Part shown: positions 1 through 10,761 of the stretch, one piece after another
Layout: every line of letters begins with the position of its first letter
Position numbering within the stretch: position 1 is the first letter of the stretch
NCBI GenBank assembly: GCA_025403435.1
Contig: CM046332.1
Location: 3,220,967-3,284,966 of the forward strand
Source: Artocarpus heterophyllus
Lineage: Eukaryota; Streptophyta; Magnoliopsida; Rosales; Moraceae
Direction of reading: 5' to 3'
Length of the DNA: 64,000 nt
The notes under the pieces: generated by a model
The model's input: only the letters and a program-made list of their open reading frames with translations
Told to the model about the DNA's origin: nothing
Database searches by the model: none
Program-made: the position numbers and the translations under genes

Positions 1-388
1 TGTTCCCAGGTTGTTTCTTCTACCTACTAATTGCAGCATATGACCTTAACAAGTAGTATCTTCTTGTTCCTCAATTCTTTCTCTTCTCAAGCCAAAATTT
101 GGACCAGTTTTTCCTCATAGGATAGATCCTCCTAAGCTTCAATCGACTCATATTGGAGTACATGTGATGGATCTGGCACATATTTCTTTAGCGTAGATAT
201 ATGGGATACATTGTATATAGATGCTAGTTCAGGTGATAAGGCTAAGTCGTAAGCAACGTTGCTTATTCTCTCCAAGATTTCAAATGGTCCGATGTATCTT
301 GGACTCGATTTTGTCTTTTTCCAAAATCTCATTATTCCCTTCATTGGTGCTCTCTTGAGAAAAACTAGATCCCCAATCTAGAATTCTA
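1..388 (-). pseudogene. Gypsy (Del/Tekay-like) integrase C-terminus and tail, decayed
   Basis: This is the last part of a Ty3/gypsy polyprotein read on the minus strand. The segment 132-344 translates to the family's characteristic end of integrase, with SPRYIGPFEILERI and then HISTLKKYVPDPSHVLQYE. Further left, in shifted frames, the sequence resembles the tail that follows in Del/Tekay chromoviruses (a degraded LVKVLW..N..EEATWE-type block), so the pol end lies at or just beyond position 1. Stops and frameshifts break it. The 3' LTR of this element is outside the window. The reading continues across the small insert at 389-538. The lineage call rests on remembered family patterns; the gypsy integrase call itself is secure. 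Confidence 0.8.
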
Positions 389-538
389 CGGCCCCGTTTG
401 TTTTTGTTCTCATAATTTTTGAAAATGTTTTTGCACACTTTTTGAGGCAAAAATTTTAAAAATACTCTCAGCACAATTCTCAAATAATTCTCATTTTCCA
501 ATATAAAAATATTTTCACCTATTTTAAAAAATGGCCCC
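389..538. mobile_element. MITE-like insert of about 150 bp in gypsy pol
   Basis: The gypsy reading frame stops matching at 388 and resumes at about 541, and the codons on either side are adjacent in the family (...QRP then LEF...). The intervening AT-rich block begins CGGCCCCGTTTG and ends ATGGCCCC. It is flanked by TA, or CTA if the border is moved one base (386-388 and 538-540). The ends are only weakly inverted copies of one another. Size, TA/CTA duplication and lack of coding suggest a non-autonomous DNA transposon, but the superfamily cannot be set. Confidence 0.5.
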
Positions 539-1107
539 TAGGGCCTTTGTTTTCTGTCAGCATAACTATTCTAACAACTATGAGCAGTCCCATTTTTTGT
601 TAGATCAACTTCACATCTTCTATTGTTTTTTGGATAAAATCAATGGTCGGCAGCACCTTTTCTCTGGTTTCGTACCAATGGAGTGGTGATCTGCACCCCC
701 TTCCATAGAGAGATTTATATAAAGCCATACCAATAGAAGCATGATAGCTATTGTTATACATAAATTCTATTAATGGAAGCTTTTTATCCCATCTTCCCTT
801 GAAATCCAATATATATGCTCTCAGCATATCTTCTAAAGTTTGAGTCGTCCTTTTAGATTTAACATCAATCTGAGGAAGAAATGCCCTGCTAAAAGTGAGT
901 TTCGACCCAATGCTTGATGAACACTCTTCCAAAATTTGGAGGTAAATCGACCGTCACGATATGAGATATTGGACTTTTGCACCCTATGATATCTAACTAT
1001 TTAGGCTACATATAGTTTAGCCAATTGCTCTATAGTATTATTAAGCTTAATGGGTAAAAAGTGTGCAGACTTGGTTAATCTACCTACAATTACCCATATG
1101 GTGTCAT
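539..1107 (-). pseudogene. Gypsy (Del/Tekay-like) integrase core, second half, decayed
   Basis: Minus-strand reading gives a gypsy integrase core in several frames: a segment with WVIVGRLTKSAHFLPIK near 1000-1100, then at 600-932 GSKLTFSRAFLPQIDVKS followed by TLEDMLRAYILDFKGRWDKK and NNSYHASIGMALYKSLYGR. The catalytic glutamate region is altered. It joins cleanly to 3013-3116 when the solo LTR between them is removed. Inactivated by stops and frameshifts. Confidence 0.85.
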
Positions 1108-3012
1108 TGTTGGAAAATGAGTATGCAATGAAATTTTAAAATTTTAAATCAGAGTATTTTCTAAAACACAAGTTAGGCATGCTATATACATAAATTAATG
1201 ATATATCTTACTAACCTTTTGTATACCGAAGTAGGCTCAAATCCATGTTGAGAAGAATGTTCCAAAAGAGCCTCAACCAACTGGTCTTCTTTGCTATTCT
1301 CTATCCATGATCGGAGTGTGGGAGGTCACATGTCATACAGCTCTTCCTCTAGGACTCTCCTTCCGACCACTTGAGAAGACCTAGAATTAAGGTTCTTGAT
1401 TGTGAACAATAGCTCTCAGGGACTCTCAGAGTTTCTAAGACTAGAGTGCTCACGCTATGCTTCTCAACTGATCTGAATAACTGAGAAAACTCACCTCCTA
1501 TTTATAATTGTCTAAGGCCTCAAAATTTGAATCTGGATCAACTTTTGATGAAAAATGTGTCTAAAATGCATATATAGATTATCGTAGGATCGGCAGGCCA
1601 AACTAGGAGATCGGCCTGCCGAACTCACTCCATCGGCAGCAGGTTGAACTAACGCATCAGCCTGCCAAACTTGCAATAATTTGATCCCTAAGAATATCTT
1701 ATTTTCCACCCAAGATTCTTAGATAGAGCCTTAATTTTAATTCAAATAACCCAATAGAAAAGTTATCTGATCAAAATAGTCATATATGGATGATCTCGTA
1801 GAAAATAAACATTATCTAGATAATTCAACGTGTTTATTTTGAGTCAATTTACAAAATTAATTCAACCAATAAACTAACATAGATTATTAAATCTAATATT
1901 ATCGAATTTCAGCTAATCTAATAATTTAATATAAGTAACCAATATATAGGAAAAACATGTCGTATCGTCACAGGATTTATTATGAGCAAGCAAAGGGGAC
2001 TTGATGGACCTATACAGTTCAAGCTCTTATAATTATAAATACAATATCCTAGATACATATTTTATAATTATCAATTCTAGCACTACCCTACTAAAAACTT
2101 AGAGCTGTACTCTCGAACTATATAAAATTACAAAGCTTTAATAAGCTAACTGCCCATGACATATCATAATGTGTCACATCCTCAAAGGATATTCATAATC
2201 GGATGAAGGATAAATTTCGTTTTACCTTCCTGTTTATTTTTATCTTACGTTCCATTATCACGCCATTAGAATACTTACTATCCAAAGACAGTATACTATT
2301 CGATTACACCTATTTATCCAAATGGCTGAGTACTATAGTCTTTCAATTACAGGATAATGCATATAAGACAATATCATTAACTCTACAAAAATAGCTATGG
2401 ATTTCATATATATGAATAACAAGTTTACGCAATCAAGAGTCATGTCTCAAACGTCCCGATATACGTATCATCATAAAGTCAGGATGTCATCCTTTGGTAC
2501 ATCAAAAGACATAAGTTAAGAACACGGGCCCATTAGTCATTTCAAGGTTAAGACACAAAACATATGATTGTCTAAAGTGAATCGATTTGCACAAACATAA
2601 TTATTAACCAAATCAATTAAACTTTTATGTCCCTAATCCAATACATCGTCACCTATGACAATGCACCATTGTTTTGACTTGTGGAGTACTTCTCAGATGA
2701 CCAAGACAAGCCATCTTCCATTAGGGATGTAGAGAATATAACAATCTTAGCATGAATAAAGCGCCCAACTTTATTCCCTCGATTGTGGATCTTATGATTT
2801 AGACTATCACCTTTAAGATTTATGTCTTTCGGATAATCTGTCCATCATCTGCATGATTCTTAAACGTTTAGACTGACAGTCTAATTTTTTTTTTGGTTAT
2901 TATATATTCAACAAATATGAACATTGTATGAACAATAAATAAACTCTTTATTGATAAAATGTCACAAAAAATATATTAAAAAATTTTACTCCTTAGGGCA
3001 CCATGTCTAACA
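1108..3012 (-). mobile_element. Solo LTR of the copia A family, minus orientation
   Basis: A 1905-bp block that is an inverted, diverged copy of the copia A LTRs (3117-5127). On the plus strand it starts TGTTGGAAAA and ends ATGTCTAACA, matching the inverted termini of that LTR. It is flanked by a perfect 5-bp duplication GTCAT (1103-1107 and 3013-3017), and removing it restores the gypsy integrase reading. No internal domain is present, so LTR-LTR recombination has removed the rest. It keeps a decayed version of the U3 palindrome cluster at about 1590-1675. Confidence 0.9.
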
Positions 3013-3116
3013 GTCATGTCTTCCTGTGGTTTTGGGTAGCCCGACTACTAAATCCTTGGTAATCTGATCCCATTTCCATTTTGGCATTGCAATCTTCTAT
3101 AATCTCTTGTAGGACA
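3013..3116 (-). pseudogene. Gypsy integrase fragment between two copia-family insertions
   Basis: These 104 bp are all that separates the solo LTR from full-length copia A. On the minus strand they encode, with a frameshift, the start of the gypsy integrase core (EIIEDCNAK and then DLVVGLPKTTGRHD). The fragment continues on one side into 539-1107 and on the other into 12773-13231, which proves both insertions are in one gypsy copy. Bases 3112-3116 (GGACA) are the left target duplication of copia A. Confidence 0.85.
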
Positions 3117-4549
3117 TGTTAGACATGTATGCTCTAAGGAGTAAAAATGTAATACGTTTTTGGAGACATTTTTATCAATAAAGAATTTATTCATTTATAT
3201 ATACCAAATATTGTCCTCTTTACGTTCATATTCGTTGAATGTATGATAAGCAAACAGTAGTCTGAGACTGTCAGTCTAAACCTTAAGAGTTGGGCATATG
3301 ATGGGATGATTATGCGGTAGACACGACTCTTAAGGTGATGGTCTAAAATATATGATCCGCAATCGAGGGAATAAAGTTGGGCGCTTTATTCATGTAAAGA
3401 TTGTTATGTTGTCTATATCCCTTTTGGGAGATGGTTTGTCTTGGCCATCGGAGTTGGACTCCGTGAATAGAAACATTGGCGCGTTGTCATAGGTGACGAT
3501 GTGTTGGATCGGGACATAAAGTGAATTGATTTGGATTAATAATTCTGTCTTGGCAAATCGATTCACTTTAGACAGTCGTTTGTATTGTATCTTAATCCTG
3601 AGATGAATAATGGGCCCGTTGTCTCGACTTGTGTCTTTTGATGTACCAATGGGTGACTCCCACATCTCTATAGTGGCATGCATGCCGGTACGTTGGAGGC
3701 ATGACTCTTGATAGCGTAGACTTGTTATTCATAGATATGGAATCCATAGCTCCTCTTTAGGAGTAATGATATCCTCTTATATGCGTTGTCCTGTAATTGG
3801 AAAACTGGAGCGCTCAACCATTTGGATACATAGGTGTAACCGAATGGTATACTATCTTTGGATGGTAAGTTTTCTAATGGTGAGACAATGGAACGTAAGA
3901 TAAAAATAATCGGGAAGGTAAGACAGAACTTGTCCTTAAGCCGATTATGGATGATCATATGGGGATGCGATACACTATGATATGTCATGGAGACTTAGCT
4001 ACACGAGCTTCGTAATTCTGTAAAGTTCGAGAGTGCAGCTCCAAGCTTTTAGTGGAGTAGCGTTGGAGTTGATAATTGTGAAATGTATATCTGGGATATT
4101 GGGTTTCATAATTATCATGAGCTTGAACTTTATAGGTCCATTTTGGTCCCCTTTGCTAGCTCACAAAGTCCTGTAACGACACGGCGTGCTTTTCCAATAA
4201 TTGGTGACTTATGTCGGATTTATCAGATTGGTTTAAAATTTATAAGAATCAAATAATTCATGTCTGTTTATCGGTTGAATTAATTTTGTAAGAAATTAGT
4301 TCAAGATGAACTTGTTGAATTATGGCGTTCGGATAATTCTTGTCTGTTTATCGGTTGTTTTAATTTTGGACAATTAGAACAAGATAAACTTGTAGAATTA
4401 TTTGAATTGATTTATTTTCTTAGAGATTATCTTGATAGAGTTTGTTTTGATCAGATATCTTTTCTATTGGGCTATTTGAATCAAAACTGAGACTTTATCC
4501 TTTAGAATCTCGGGTGGGAAATAAAAGATTCGCGGAGATTTTTTCTCGG

Positions 4550-4612
4550 CAGTTCGGCCTGCCGAACTGGTCAGTTCGGCCTGCCTATCACACAGTTCGG
4601 CATGCCGACCGC
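4550..4612 (+). promoter_or_regulatory. U3 palindrome cluster of copia A (5' LTR copy)
   Basis: Three GC-rich palindromic units of the type TTCGGC(C/A)TGCCGA sit about 115-180 bp upstream of the TATA box. The 3' LTR carries them at 12195-12257, and decayed versions occur in three of the four solo LTRs. The same motif, with the inner bases inverted, is repeated eight times in the leader. The position suggests binding sites for a dimeric factor, which is inference. Confidence 0.6.
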
Positions 4613-4726
4613 GACAGTTAAGATTACGCGTTTTTACGCGTATCTTATCAGATATTGATCCGAACTTGATTCTGTTTCGATTTTTGAGACCTAATCTGAT
4701 ATGGACTGACCCCAAGGACCAATAGG

Positions 4727-4734
4727 TATAAAAA
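4727..4734 (+). promoter_or_regulatory. TATA box of copia A LTR
   Basis: TATAAAAA in the context GGTATAAAAAGGG, about 390 bp before the end of the LTR, a normal place for the U3/R border. The equivalent in the 3' LTR is at 12372-12379. Confidence 0.75.
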
Positions 4735-5129
4735 GGGAGTGAGTCTAATGATTTACTCAGATCAATTTGAGAGATTAAGAGTGATACTCTTCTAGTGAGC
4801 ATCTGAAAACTCCCTGAGAGCTTTTGTTCACAAATCACGAACACTAGCTTTGGGTTCTCTCTATTGGTTGGAAGGAGAGTCACCGGTGGAAGAGCTGTAC
4901 GTGTGAGCCCACACTCACTCCGGTTGTGGATAGAGAATAGCAAAGAAGACCAGTTGGTTGAGGCTCTTCTGGAACGTTACTTCTCTACACAGGTCGCGGA
5001 GGTTCTTCGGCACACTGAGGTTAGTAAGATCTGTTTAATTTATACATATAACATGTCAAACTTGTATTTTGGAAAATACTCTGATGAAAAATTTTTAAAA
5101 ATTCCGCTGCGTACTTTGTTTACAACAAT

Positions 5130-5142
5130 TGGTATCAGAGCC
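5130..5142 (+). other. Primer-binding site of copia A (initiator Met tRNA)
   Basis: TGGTATCAGAGCC begins two bases after the end of the 5' LTR. It is complementary to the 3' end of plant initiator methionine tRNA, the usual primer of Ty1/copia elements. Confidence 0.93.
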
Positions 5143-5641
5143 GAGGTTTTTACATAAATTTGCAAGTTTGTGATCATGTTATATGCATAAATTTTGTGAT
5201 CTTAATCTCTCCAATGCTTGAATTAAATTTTATAGAGAGATGGCACTCTAGGTTTCTATATAATATATATGTTGTCATGGATTATATGGTGAATGTTTAT
5301 TAATTAATTATGGTTGATTAAATTGTTGTTTAATTATTTATTAATTAATTAATACCGGTTATGGTTCCTTAGAGGTTAGAATGTGTATCTAGGTTTTTCA
5401 TGTAATTAGATGGCGGACCATCATCTCCGTCTAGGAATTGTTATTTAATTTTTTAATTTGTAAGAATTTTGTAATTAAATAATTATTCGGACAAGACGGA
5501 ACGAGAAGTCGGAACTCAAAGATTGATGATGGCGTCTCCAGGTATTTCCTGAGTCTCTAATTTTATGTTTTTGAATTGTTGAAAATAAAATTGATGAATT
5601 GCATTAAAATTGTATTTTCTGGATTGAGGGTTTTCTGCTCG

Positions 5642-5824
5642 GTCGGCATGCCGGACCTCACAGTTCGGCAGGCCGAAGGTCACAGATCGGCAGGCCGGAC
5701 GTACGGTCCGGCAGGCCGACAGTGGGACATAAATTTTGGTGCTCTGCCGGCAGGCCGAACCTTCATGTTTGGCAGGCCGAACCACCATGATCGGCAGACC
5801 GATCACCTAGATCGGCCTGCCGAC
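5642..5824 (+). repeat. Eight-unit palindrome array in the copia A leader
   Basis: Eight copies of a palindromic unit with core TCGGCAGGCCGA (variants TCGGCATGCCGG, TCCGGCAGGCCGA, TCGGCCTGCCGA and others) lie in 183 bp, with centres mostly 19-25 bp apart and one 39-bp gap. The surrounding leader is AT-rich. Each unit can form its own hairpin in RNA and units can pair with one another. The array lies between PBS and gag, where retroviral packaging and dimerisation signals are found; a similar role here is inference. Open frames across it come from the regular repeat and are not genes. Confidence 0.85.
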
Positions 5825-6329
5825 AGAGAGCATCCAGGTGTCCAGAAAAGGTGCAATTTTTCCGTGCAGTTTTAATTTTATTTTTTGAGACGATTCTGAG
5901 AAACATTAAATTTGGATATGACCGAAAATATGAAGTGTTCGATTCATACGGGATTGAGGACTTAAAGATGGATATTACATGAAGAAGGATACAGCTTGAG
6001 GATTCAAGGATGAAGAATCGATAAATGTCTCGATTATTCTCTTGTAATCTTAGTTTTTTCTATTCTCTAGGGTGGAACCATAATATTATGGTTATTATTA
6101 TTATGCTTGTAGCTTTGCTTGATTGCTTTGTTTGTCTGCATTATAATATGATTTACCATGTATATTGATAACATGTCATATAGAATAGGGAGTGCCGCTC
6201 ATATTAAAATTATTCATGCATAATTTTAAAATAAAACCTTGACTTCAAAAGATTGAGTGGGAGAAGGTTTTCGAAGAGAGAACCTAAGGCCTCCATCGTT
6301 GGTCCATAGGAAGAACATGATGGTCCCAA

Positions 6330-6631
6330 CCCCTAGGAAGGGATTTCTATTATGTACCAGATTGGATCTCTAAAAGGATAAGGTATTTTAGTATGATTTA
6401 TGGTTGCACACCCCTAGGTGGTGATTATAAATCATGGATAAAATATTGAAACGGTGGTTATACACTCACGTTAATTTTATTATTAACCTCCCCTAGGAGC
6501 TCTGTTAATAAAATTAATGGCCAAAGAAACGATTATTAGTATATGCTGGATCATACGGGTCCTGGATGGCATATATTAATCAGGAGGGGATCCGTGTTCC
6601 TGATTGAATTTGGCATGACTCCCCTAGGAGC
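6330..6631 (+). other. Hairpin series with CCCCTAGG loops in the copia A leader
   Basis: CCCCTAGG occurs four times (6330, 6411, 6490, 6621). Two copies lie in the loop of a long AT-rich inverted repeat: arms 6384-6401 with 6427-6445, and 6471-6487 with 6504-6517. The copies at 6490 and 6621 are each enclosed by CTCC/GGAG. Two further inverted repeats without the motif are 6538-6546 with 6569-6577, and 6578-6585 with 6598-6605 (AATCAGGA/TCCTGATT). The series ends about 160 bp before the gag start. This looks like a structured RNA leader. Confidence 0.75.
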
Positions 6632-6793
6632 TTGTTGAATTCTGAGTTGGGAATTATCGTTGTAAGGTTGTGATATTTTCAAGGTTTTGACACATAAACA
6701 CATTTGTATGATTTTACATGATTGTGTTATCTTACTAAATTATTAAATATGTTTGCTTATGTTTGGTATATGATTCTTTATTGTAGATTGAAA

Positions 6794-9700
6794 ATGTCTA
6801 AAAACGCTTTATCATCGATACTTGACAAAAACCAATTAACCGGTGAGAACTATAACGATTGGAAACGGAACCTGGACATCGTCCTTTCCTTTGAGAAACT
6901 GAAATATGTTCTGACAACTCCTTGTCCTCCCGAGCCTACGGGAGACTCAAGTAATGAGCAATTCCAAGCGTACGACCGCTGGAAAGATGCTAATGATCAG
7001 GCCCGCTGCTATGTTATGGCTAGCATGAACAACGTGCTGCAGGCTCAACATCAGGATTATGAGACTGCGAAGCAGATCTTGGATAATCTTGAGGACATGT
7101 TTGGAGGCCAGGCCATAACAAAGCGGCAAGGGGCGCTTCGGAAACTCTTAAACTGTAGACAGAGACCGGGGACATCTGTAAAGGAGCATATGATGTTGGT
7201 CATGGGTTACCTCGCTGAGGCTCAAACCAATGGAGCCGACATCGATGCTGAAACTCAGATGACTATGGTCTTTGAGACTCTGTCTAAGGAATTTATTCCG
7301 TTTAGAGCTACTTTTAATCTGAGCAATAGACGGGATATGACCTTAACAGAATTGATGAAACAGTTACAGGAGTTTGAACTGCTGATCAGGGAGTCTCCTG
7401 CTGGTGGAGAGGCCAATATGGTAGCTGCTTCTGGTTCCAATCCTAACTCTGGGAATGGAAAGAAGCAACGGGCCAAGAGTGGTAAGTCTTCTATTCCTAT
7501 TGCTACCAAGAGCAAGAAGAAGAAGAAGAAGAACCCAAAGAAGCTTAAGTGCTTCTTTTGTGGTAAGGTCGGGCATATAAAGAAGCATTGCAAGGACTTC
7601 CTTTCCAAGGGAGGTAGGTGTGATCTTCTATATTTAGAAACTTGTTTGGTTGAGGAATCCAGTGACATTTGGGTCATAGATTCCGGTGCAACTAATCATG
7701 TTTGTGTTTCTCTGCAGGGATTCAAAGAAACGAGAAGTCTACTTCGTGAAGACTTAACGCTTCGGATGGGCGATAGATCCTTGGTCTCAGCGGAAGCAGT
7801 GGGAGATGTCCATCTTTATTTTGATAATTATAGGAGTTTAACTTTGCGAGATTGTTTTTATGTTCCTAAATTTAAAAGCAATTTAATTTCTGTATCTTCT
7901 TTATTTAAAGACTCCTACGTGGTATCTTTTAATGAAAAAGTGGTGATTCGTAAAAACAAATCTTTTATCTGTTCTGGATGGATGCAAAATAATCTATATT
8001 TTATCAAACCTAAGATGGACTTATTGCTTAATGCTGAGATAAATGATAATGACTCTAAAAGACTTAAAACTTCTCACTCTAATAAGACTTATCTTTGGCA
8101 TTTGCGCCTTGGCCATATTAACCTGAATAGGATTCAAAGGTTGGTAAGGGATGGACCTTTAAGTCACTTAAAGGTGGAATCTATACCTCAATATGAGTCT
8201 TGTTTGGAGGGTAAAATGACCAAAAGACCATACGGGTCTAAGGGCAATAGGGCCGAAGGGGTTCTAGAACTTGTGCATAGTGATGTTTGCGGACCGATGA
8301 ACATCCGGGCACGAGGAGGGTATGAGTACTTCGTTACTTTTATTGACGATTACTCAAGATATGGGTATGTGTACCTAATGCACCACAAAAGCGAAACTTA
8401 TGATAAGTTCAGGGAGTTTCGGGCTGAAGTGGAAAAGCAATTGGGTAGACCCATAAAGGCACTTCGATCTGATCGAGGTGGGGAATACCTTTCTGATGAG
8501 TTCTTGGGACACTTGTTAGAGAATGGGATTTTATCCCATTTGACTGCGCCGGGCACTCCGCAGCAGAATGGCGTAGCAGAGAGAAGGAATAGGACTTTGT
8601 TGGACATGATTCGGTCCATGATGAGTTATTCATCATTGCCTTTATCCTTTTGGGGATATGCACTACAAACCGCATGTTATCTTTTGAACAATGTGCCTTC
8701 AAAATCGGTCCCTAAAACTCCTCACGAGTTGTGGACAAGACGGAAGACATCCTTAAACCATATTCGCATATGGGGATGTCCAGCTCATGTCCTGTTTAAG
8801 GATCCGAATAAGTTGGAAGCACGTTCAGAAGTTTGCGTGTTTGTAGGATATCCAAAAGGGACTAAAGGGGGTTATTTTTATAACCCAAAGGAAAATAAAG
8901 TCGTGGTTTCAACTAATGCAACTTTCCTTGAAGAGAGTTACATGAACGACTTTAAACCTCAAAGCAAAGTGGTGCTTGAGGAGTTGAGGGGTGATCCGTT
9001 TACTCCGGAGGTTCCGAACGAAACCATTCCGATCGGTGTAGAAAAACCAAACAAACCTGAACAACAACCTCAGGGGCTTCGGCGTAGTGGGAGGATCGGG
9101 CGTCAACCTAAAAGGTATATGTTCAATGGGGAGGTCTTTTTGGCTGAACCGGATGAACATGACAGGGATCCTTATACTTACGCAGAAGCTATGGAGGATG
9201 TTGATTCAAGACTCTGGACAGAGGCCATGAACATTGAGATGAAGTCTATGGAGACTAATCGGGTCTGGGAGCTTGTGGATCTTCCCAAAGGGGTAAAACC
9301 CATAGGGTGTAAGTGGATCTACAAGAGGAAAAGAGGAGTGGATGGAAAGGTCGAAACCTTTAAGGCTAGACTGGTAGCTAAGGGTTATACGCAAAAGGAA
9401 GGAATCGATTATGAGGAAACCTTTTCGCCTGTAGCCATGCTTAAGTCCATCCGGATTCTCTTGTCCATAGCTGCCGCTCTCGACTACGAGATTTGGCAGA
9501 TGGATGTCAAGACGGCTTTTCTAAATGGCTATCTTGATGAGTCCATTTATATGGAACAACCAGACGGGTTCAAGGTCGAGGGTCAAGAGGGTAAGGTTTG
9601 TAAGTTGCTAAAGTCTATTTATGGACTTAAGCAGGCTTCTCGTTCTTGGAACATAAGATTTAATCAAGTGATCAAGACTTATGGGTTCTCACAAAATGTG

Positions 9701-10747
9701 GATGAACCATGTGTTTACAAACACATTAAGAATGGGAAGGTGGTTTTTCTACTACTCTATGTAGATGACATTCTGCTAATTGGCAATGACGTTGGGGCGT
9801 TGTCATCGGTCAAATTATGGTTGACCAAGCAGTTTGACATGAAGGACTTGGGTGAGGCTAATTTTGTTCTCGGTATCCAGATCTTGCGGGATAGGAAGAA
9901 CAAAATGATAGCTTTGTCACAGGCCAGCTACATAGATAAAATTCTCAGGAGGTTTGCAATGCAGGATTCCAAGAAAGGTGGGCAACCATCTAGGTCTGGA
10001 ATTACTCTTTCTAAGAAAGACTCTCCAAAGTCTTATGAAGAAAGAGAATACATGAAGAAGGTGCCTTATGCTTCGGCAGTGGGTAGTCTCATGTATGCCA
10101 TGCTTTGCACTCGACCGGATATTAGCTATGCGGTCGGGATTGTGAGTCGATTTCAGGCGGATCCAGGACCGAACCATTGGGTTGCGGTAAAGCATATTTT
10201 CAAGTACCTGAGAAGGACTCGAGGGTATATGCTTGTGTATTCGGGTGAGGATTTAACTCCTCTAGGATACACTGATTCGGATTTTCAATCCTGCCTGGAT
10301 TCTAGGAAATCGACTTCAGGGTTTGTGTTTACTCTGGGTGGCGGTGCCATCAGTTGGAGAAGTGCGAAGCAAGATTGCACTTCGGATTCAACGATGGAGG
10401 CCGAGTATGTGGCGGCTAGTGATGCTTCGAAAGAAGCAGTGTGGCTCCGCAAGTTCCTTGGGGATCTTGAGGTAGTTCCTGGTATGGATAAAGCGGTATC
10501 ACTGTACTGTGATAACAGTGCGGCGATAGCTAATGCTAAGGAACCAAGATTTCACAAGAAGAGTAAGCATATTGATCGGAAGTATCATGTGATAAAGGAC
10601 TTCGTTGAGAGCAGGCATGTCACGGTGTGCAAGATCGCGTCAGAGGACAATTTAGCTGATCCATTTACGAAGACACTTTCTGGGAGAGTCTTCGAGAGGC
10701 ATGTGGAAGCTATGGGGATGCGAAATTTGCAGTATTTACTCACTTAG
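6794..10747 (+). CDS. Copia A gag-pol polyprotein, open and nearly canonical
   Basis: An uninterrupted frame of 1317 residues from the ATG at 6794 ([15 protein letters not shown], the usual copia gag start). The frame is open from 6722, but the first 24 residues are unlike the family. Residues counted from 6794: gag domain 1-230; lysine-rich stretch, then CCHC knuckle [14 protein letters not shown] at about 253-266; aspartic protease DSGA at 296; integrase zinc region, then catalytic D497, D560, E596 ([14 protein letters not shown]); reverse transcriptase with YVDD at 989-992; RNase H with TDSD near 1161 and EAEYVAAS near 1204, ending NLADPFTK. The product would supply the particle and all enzymes for copying and integration. 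One oddity is Tyr467 (QYESCLEGK), where I expect the first Cys of the HHCC zinc site. The stop is 14 bp before the 3' LTR. Confidence 0.96.
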   Translation: MSKNALSSILDKNQLTGENYNDWKRNLDIVLSFEKLKYVLTTPCPPEPTGDSSNEQFQAYDRWKDANDQARCYVMASMNNVLQAQHQDYETAKQILDNLEDMFGGQAITKRQGALRKLLNCRQRPGTSVKEHMMLVMGYLAEAQTNGADIDAETQMTMVFETLSKEFIPFRATFNLSNRRDMTLTELMKQLQEFELLIRESPAGGEANMVAASGSNPNSGNGKKQRAKSGKSSIPIATKSKKKKKKNPKKLKCFFCGKVGHIKKHCKDFLSKGGRCDLLYLETCLVEESSDIWVIDSGATNHVCVSLQGFKETRSLLREDLTLRMGDRSLVSAEAVGDVHLYFDNYRSLTLRDCFYVPKFKSNLISVSSLFKDSYVVSFNEKVVIRKNKSFICSGWMQNNLYFIKPKMDLLLNAEINDNDSKRLKTSHSNKTYLWHLRLGHINLNRIQRLVRDGPLSHLKVESIPQYESCLEGKMTKRPYGSKGNRAEGVLELVHSDVCGPMNIRARGGYEYFVTFIDDYSRYGYVYLMHHKSETYDKFREFRAEVEKQLGRPIKALRSDRGGEYLSDEFLGHLLENGILSHLTAPGTPQQNGVAERRNRTLLDMIRSMMSYSSLPLSFWGYALQTACYLLNNVPSKSVPKTPHELWTRRKTSLNHIRIWGCPAHVLFKDPNKLEARSEVCVFVGYPKGTKGGYFYNPKENKVVVSTNATFLEESYMNDFKPQSKVVLEELRGDPFTPEVPNETIPIGVEKPNKPEQQPQGLRRSGRIGRQPKRYMFNGEVFLAEPDEHDRDPYTYAEAMEDVDSRLWTEAMNIEMKSMETNRVWELVDLPKGVKPIGCKWIYKRKRGVDGKVETFKARLVAKGYTQKEGIDYEETFSPVAMLKSIRILLSIAAALDYEIWQMDVKTAFLNGYLDESIYMEQPDGFKVEGQEGKVCKLLKSIYGLKQASRSWNIRFNQVIKTYGFSQNVDEPCVYKHIKNGKVVFLLLYVDDILLIGNDVGALSSVKLWLTKQFDMKDLGEANFVLGIQILRDRKNKMIALSQASYIDKILRRFAMQDSKKGGQPSRSGITLSKKDSPKSYEEREYMKKVPYASAVGSLMYAMLCTRPDISYAVGIVSRFQADPGPNHWVAVKHIFKYLRRTRGYMLVYSGEDLTPLGYTDSDFQSCLDSRKSTSGFVFTLGGGAISWRSAKQDCTSDSTMEAEYVAASDASKEAVWLRKFLGDLEVVPGMDKAVSLYCDNSAAIANAKEPRFHKKSKHIDRKYHVIKDFVESRHVTVCKIASEDNLADPFTKTLSGRVFERHVEAMGMRNLQYLLT

Positions 10748-10750
10748 TGC

Positions 10751-10761
10751 AAGTGGGAGAT
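10751..10761 (+). other. Polypurine tract of copia A
   Basis: AAGTGGGAGAT lies directly before the 3' LTR, the standard plant copia plus-strand primer. It sits just after the gag-pol stop. Confidence 0.9.

Larger units (their letters stand above)
3117..5127 (+). repeat. Copia A 5' LTR
   Basis: Starts TGTTAGACATG and ends TACAACA, followed directly by the PBS. It has a palindrome cluster and a TATA box in U3. Compared by eye with the 3' LTR it differs at 4861, 5059, 5112 and 5122; three of these four lie in the last 70 bp. Small open frames inside it (for example 4464-4943 on the minus strand) recur in the other LTR and are not genes. Confidence 0.97.

Noticed and set aside
4464..4943. 159-codon open frame (minus), repeated at 12109-12588
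   Set aside because: It lies wholly in the LTR, is antisense to the element and repeats only because the LTR repeats. The palindromes give its Arg/Ala-rich composition.
5642..5824. Regular repeats and spacers resembling a CRISPR array
   Set aside because: Units are short palindromes with variable spacing inside a plant retrotransposon leader; spacers are too short and there are no cas genes.
7255..7677. 140-codon minus-strand frame over copia A gag
   Set aside because: It is the reverse of the lysine-rich part and zinc knuckle of gag.
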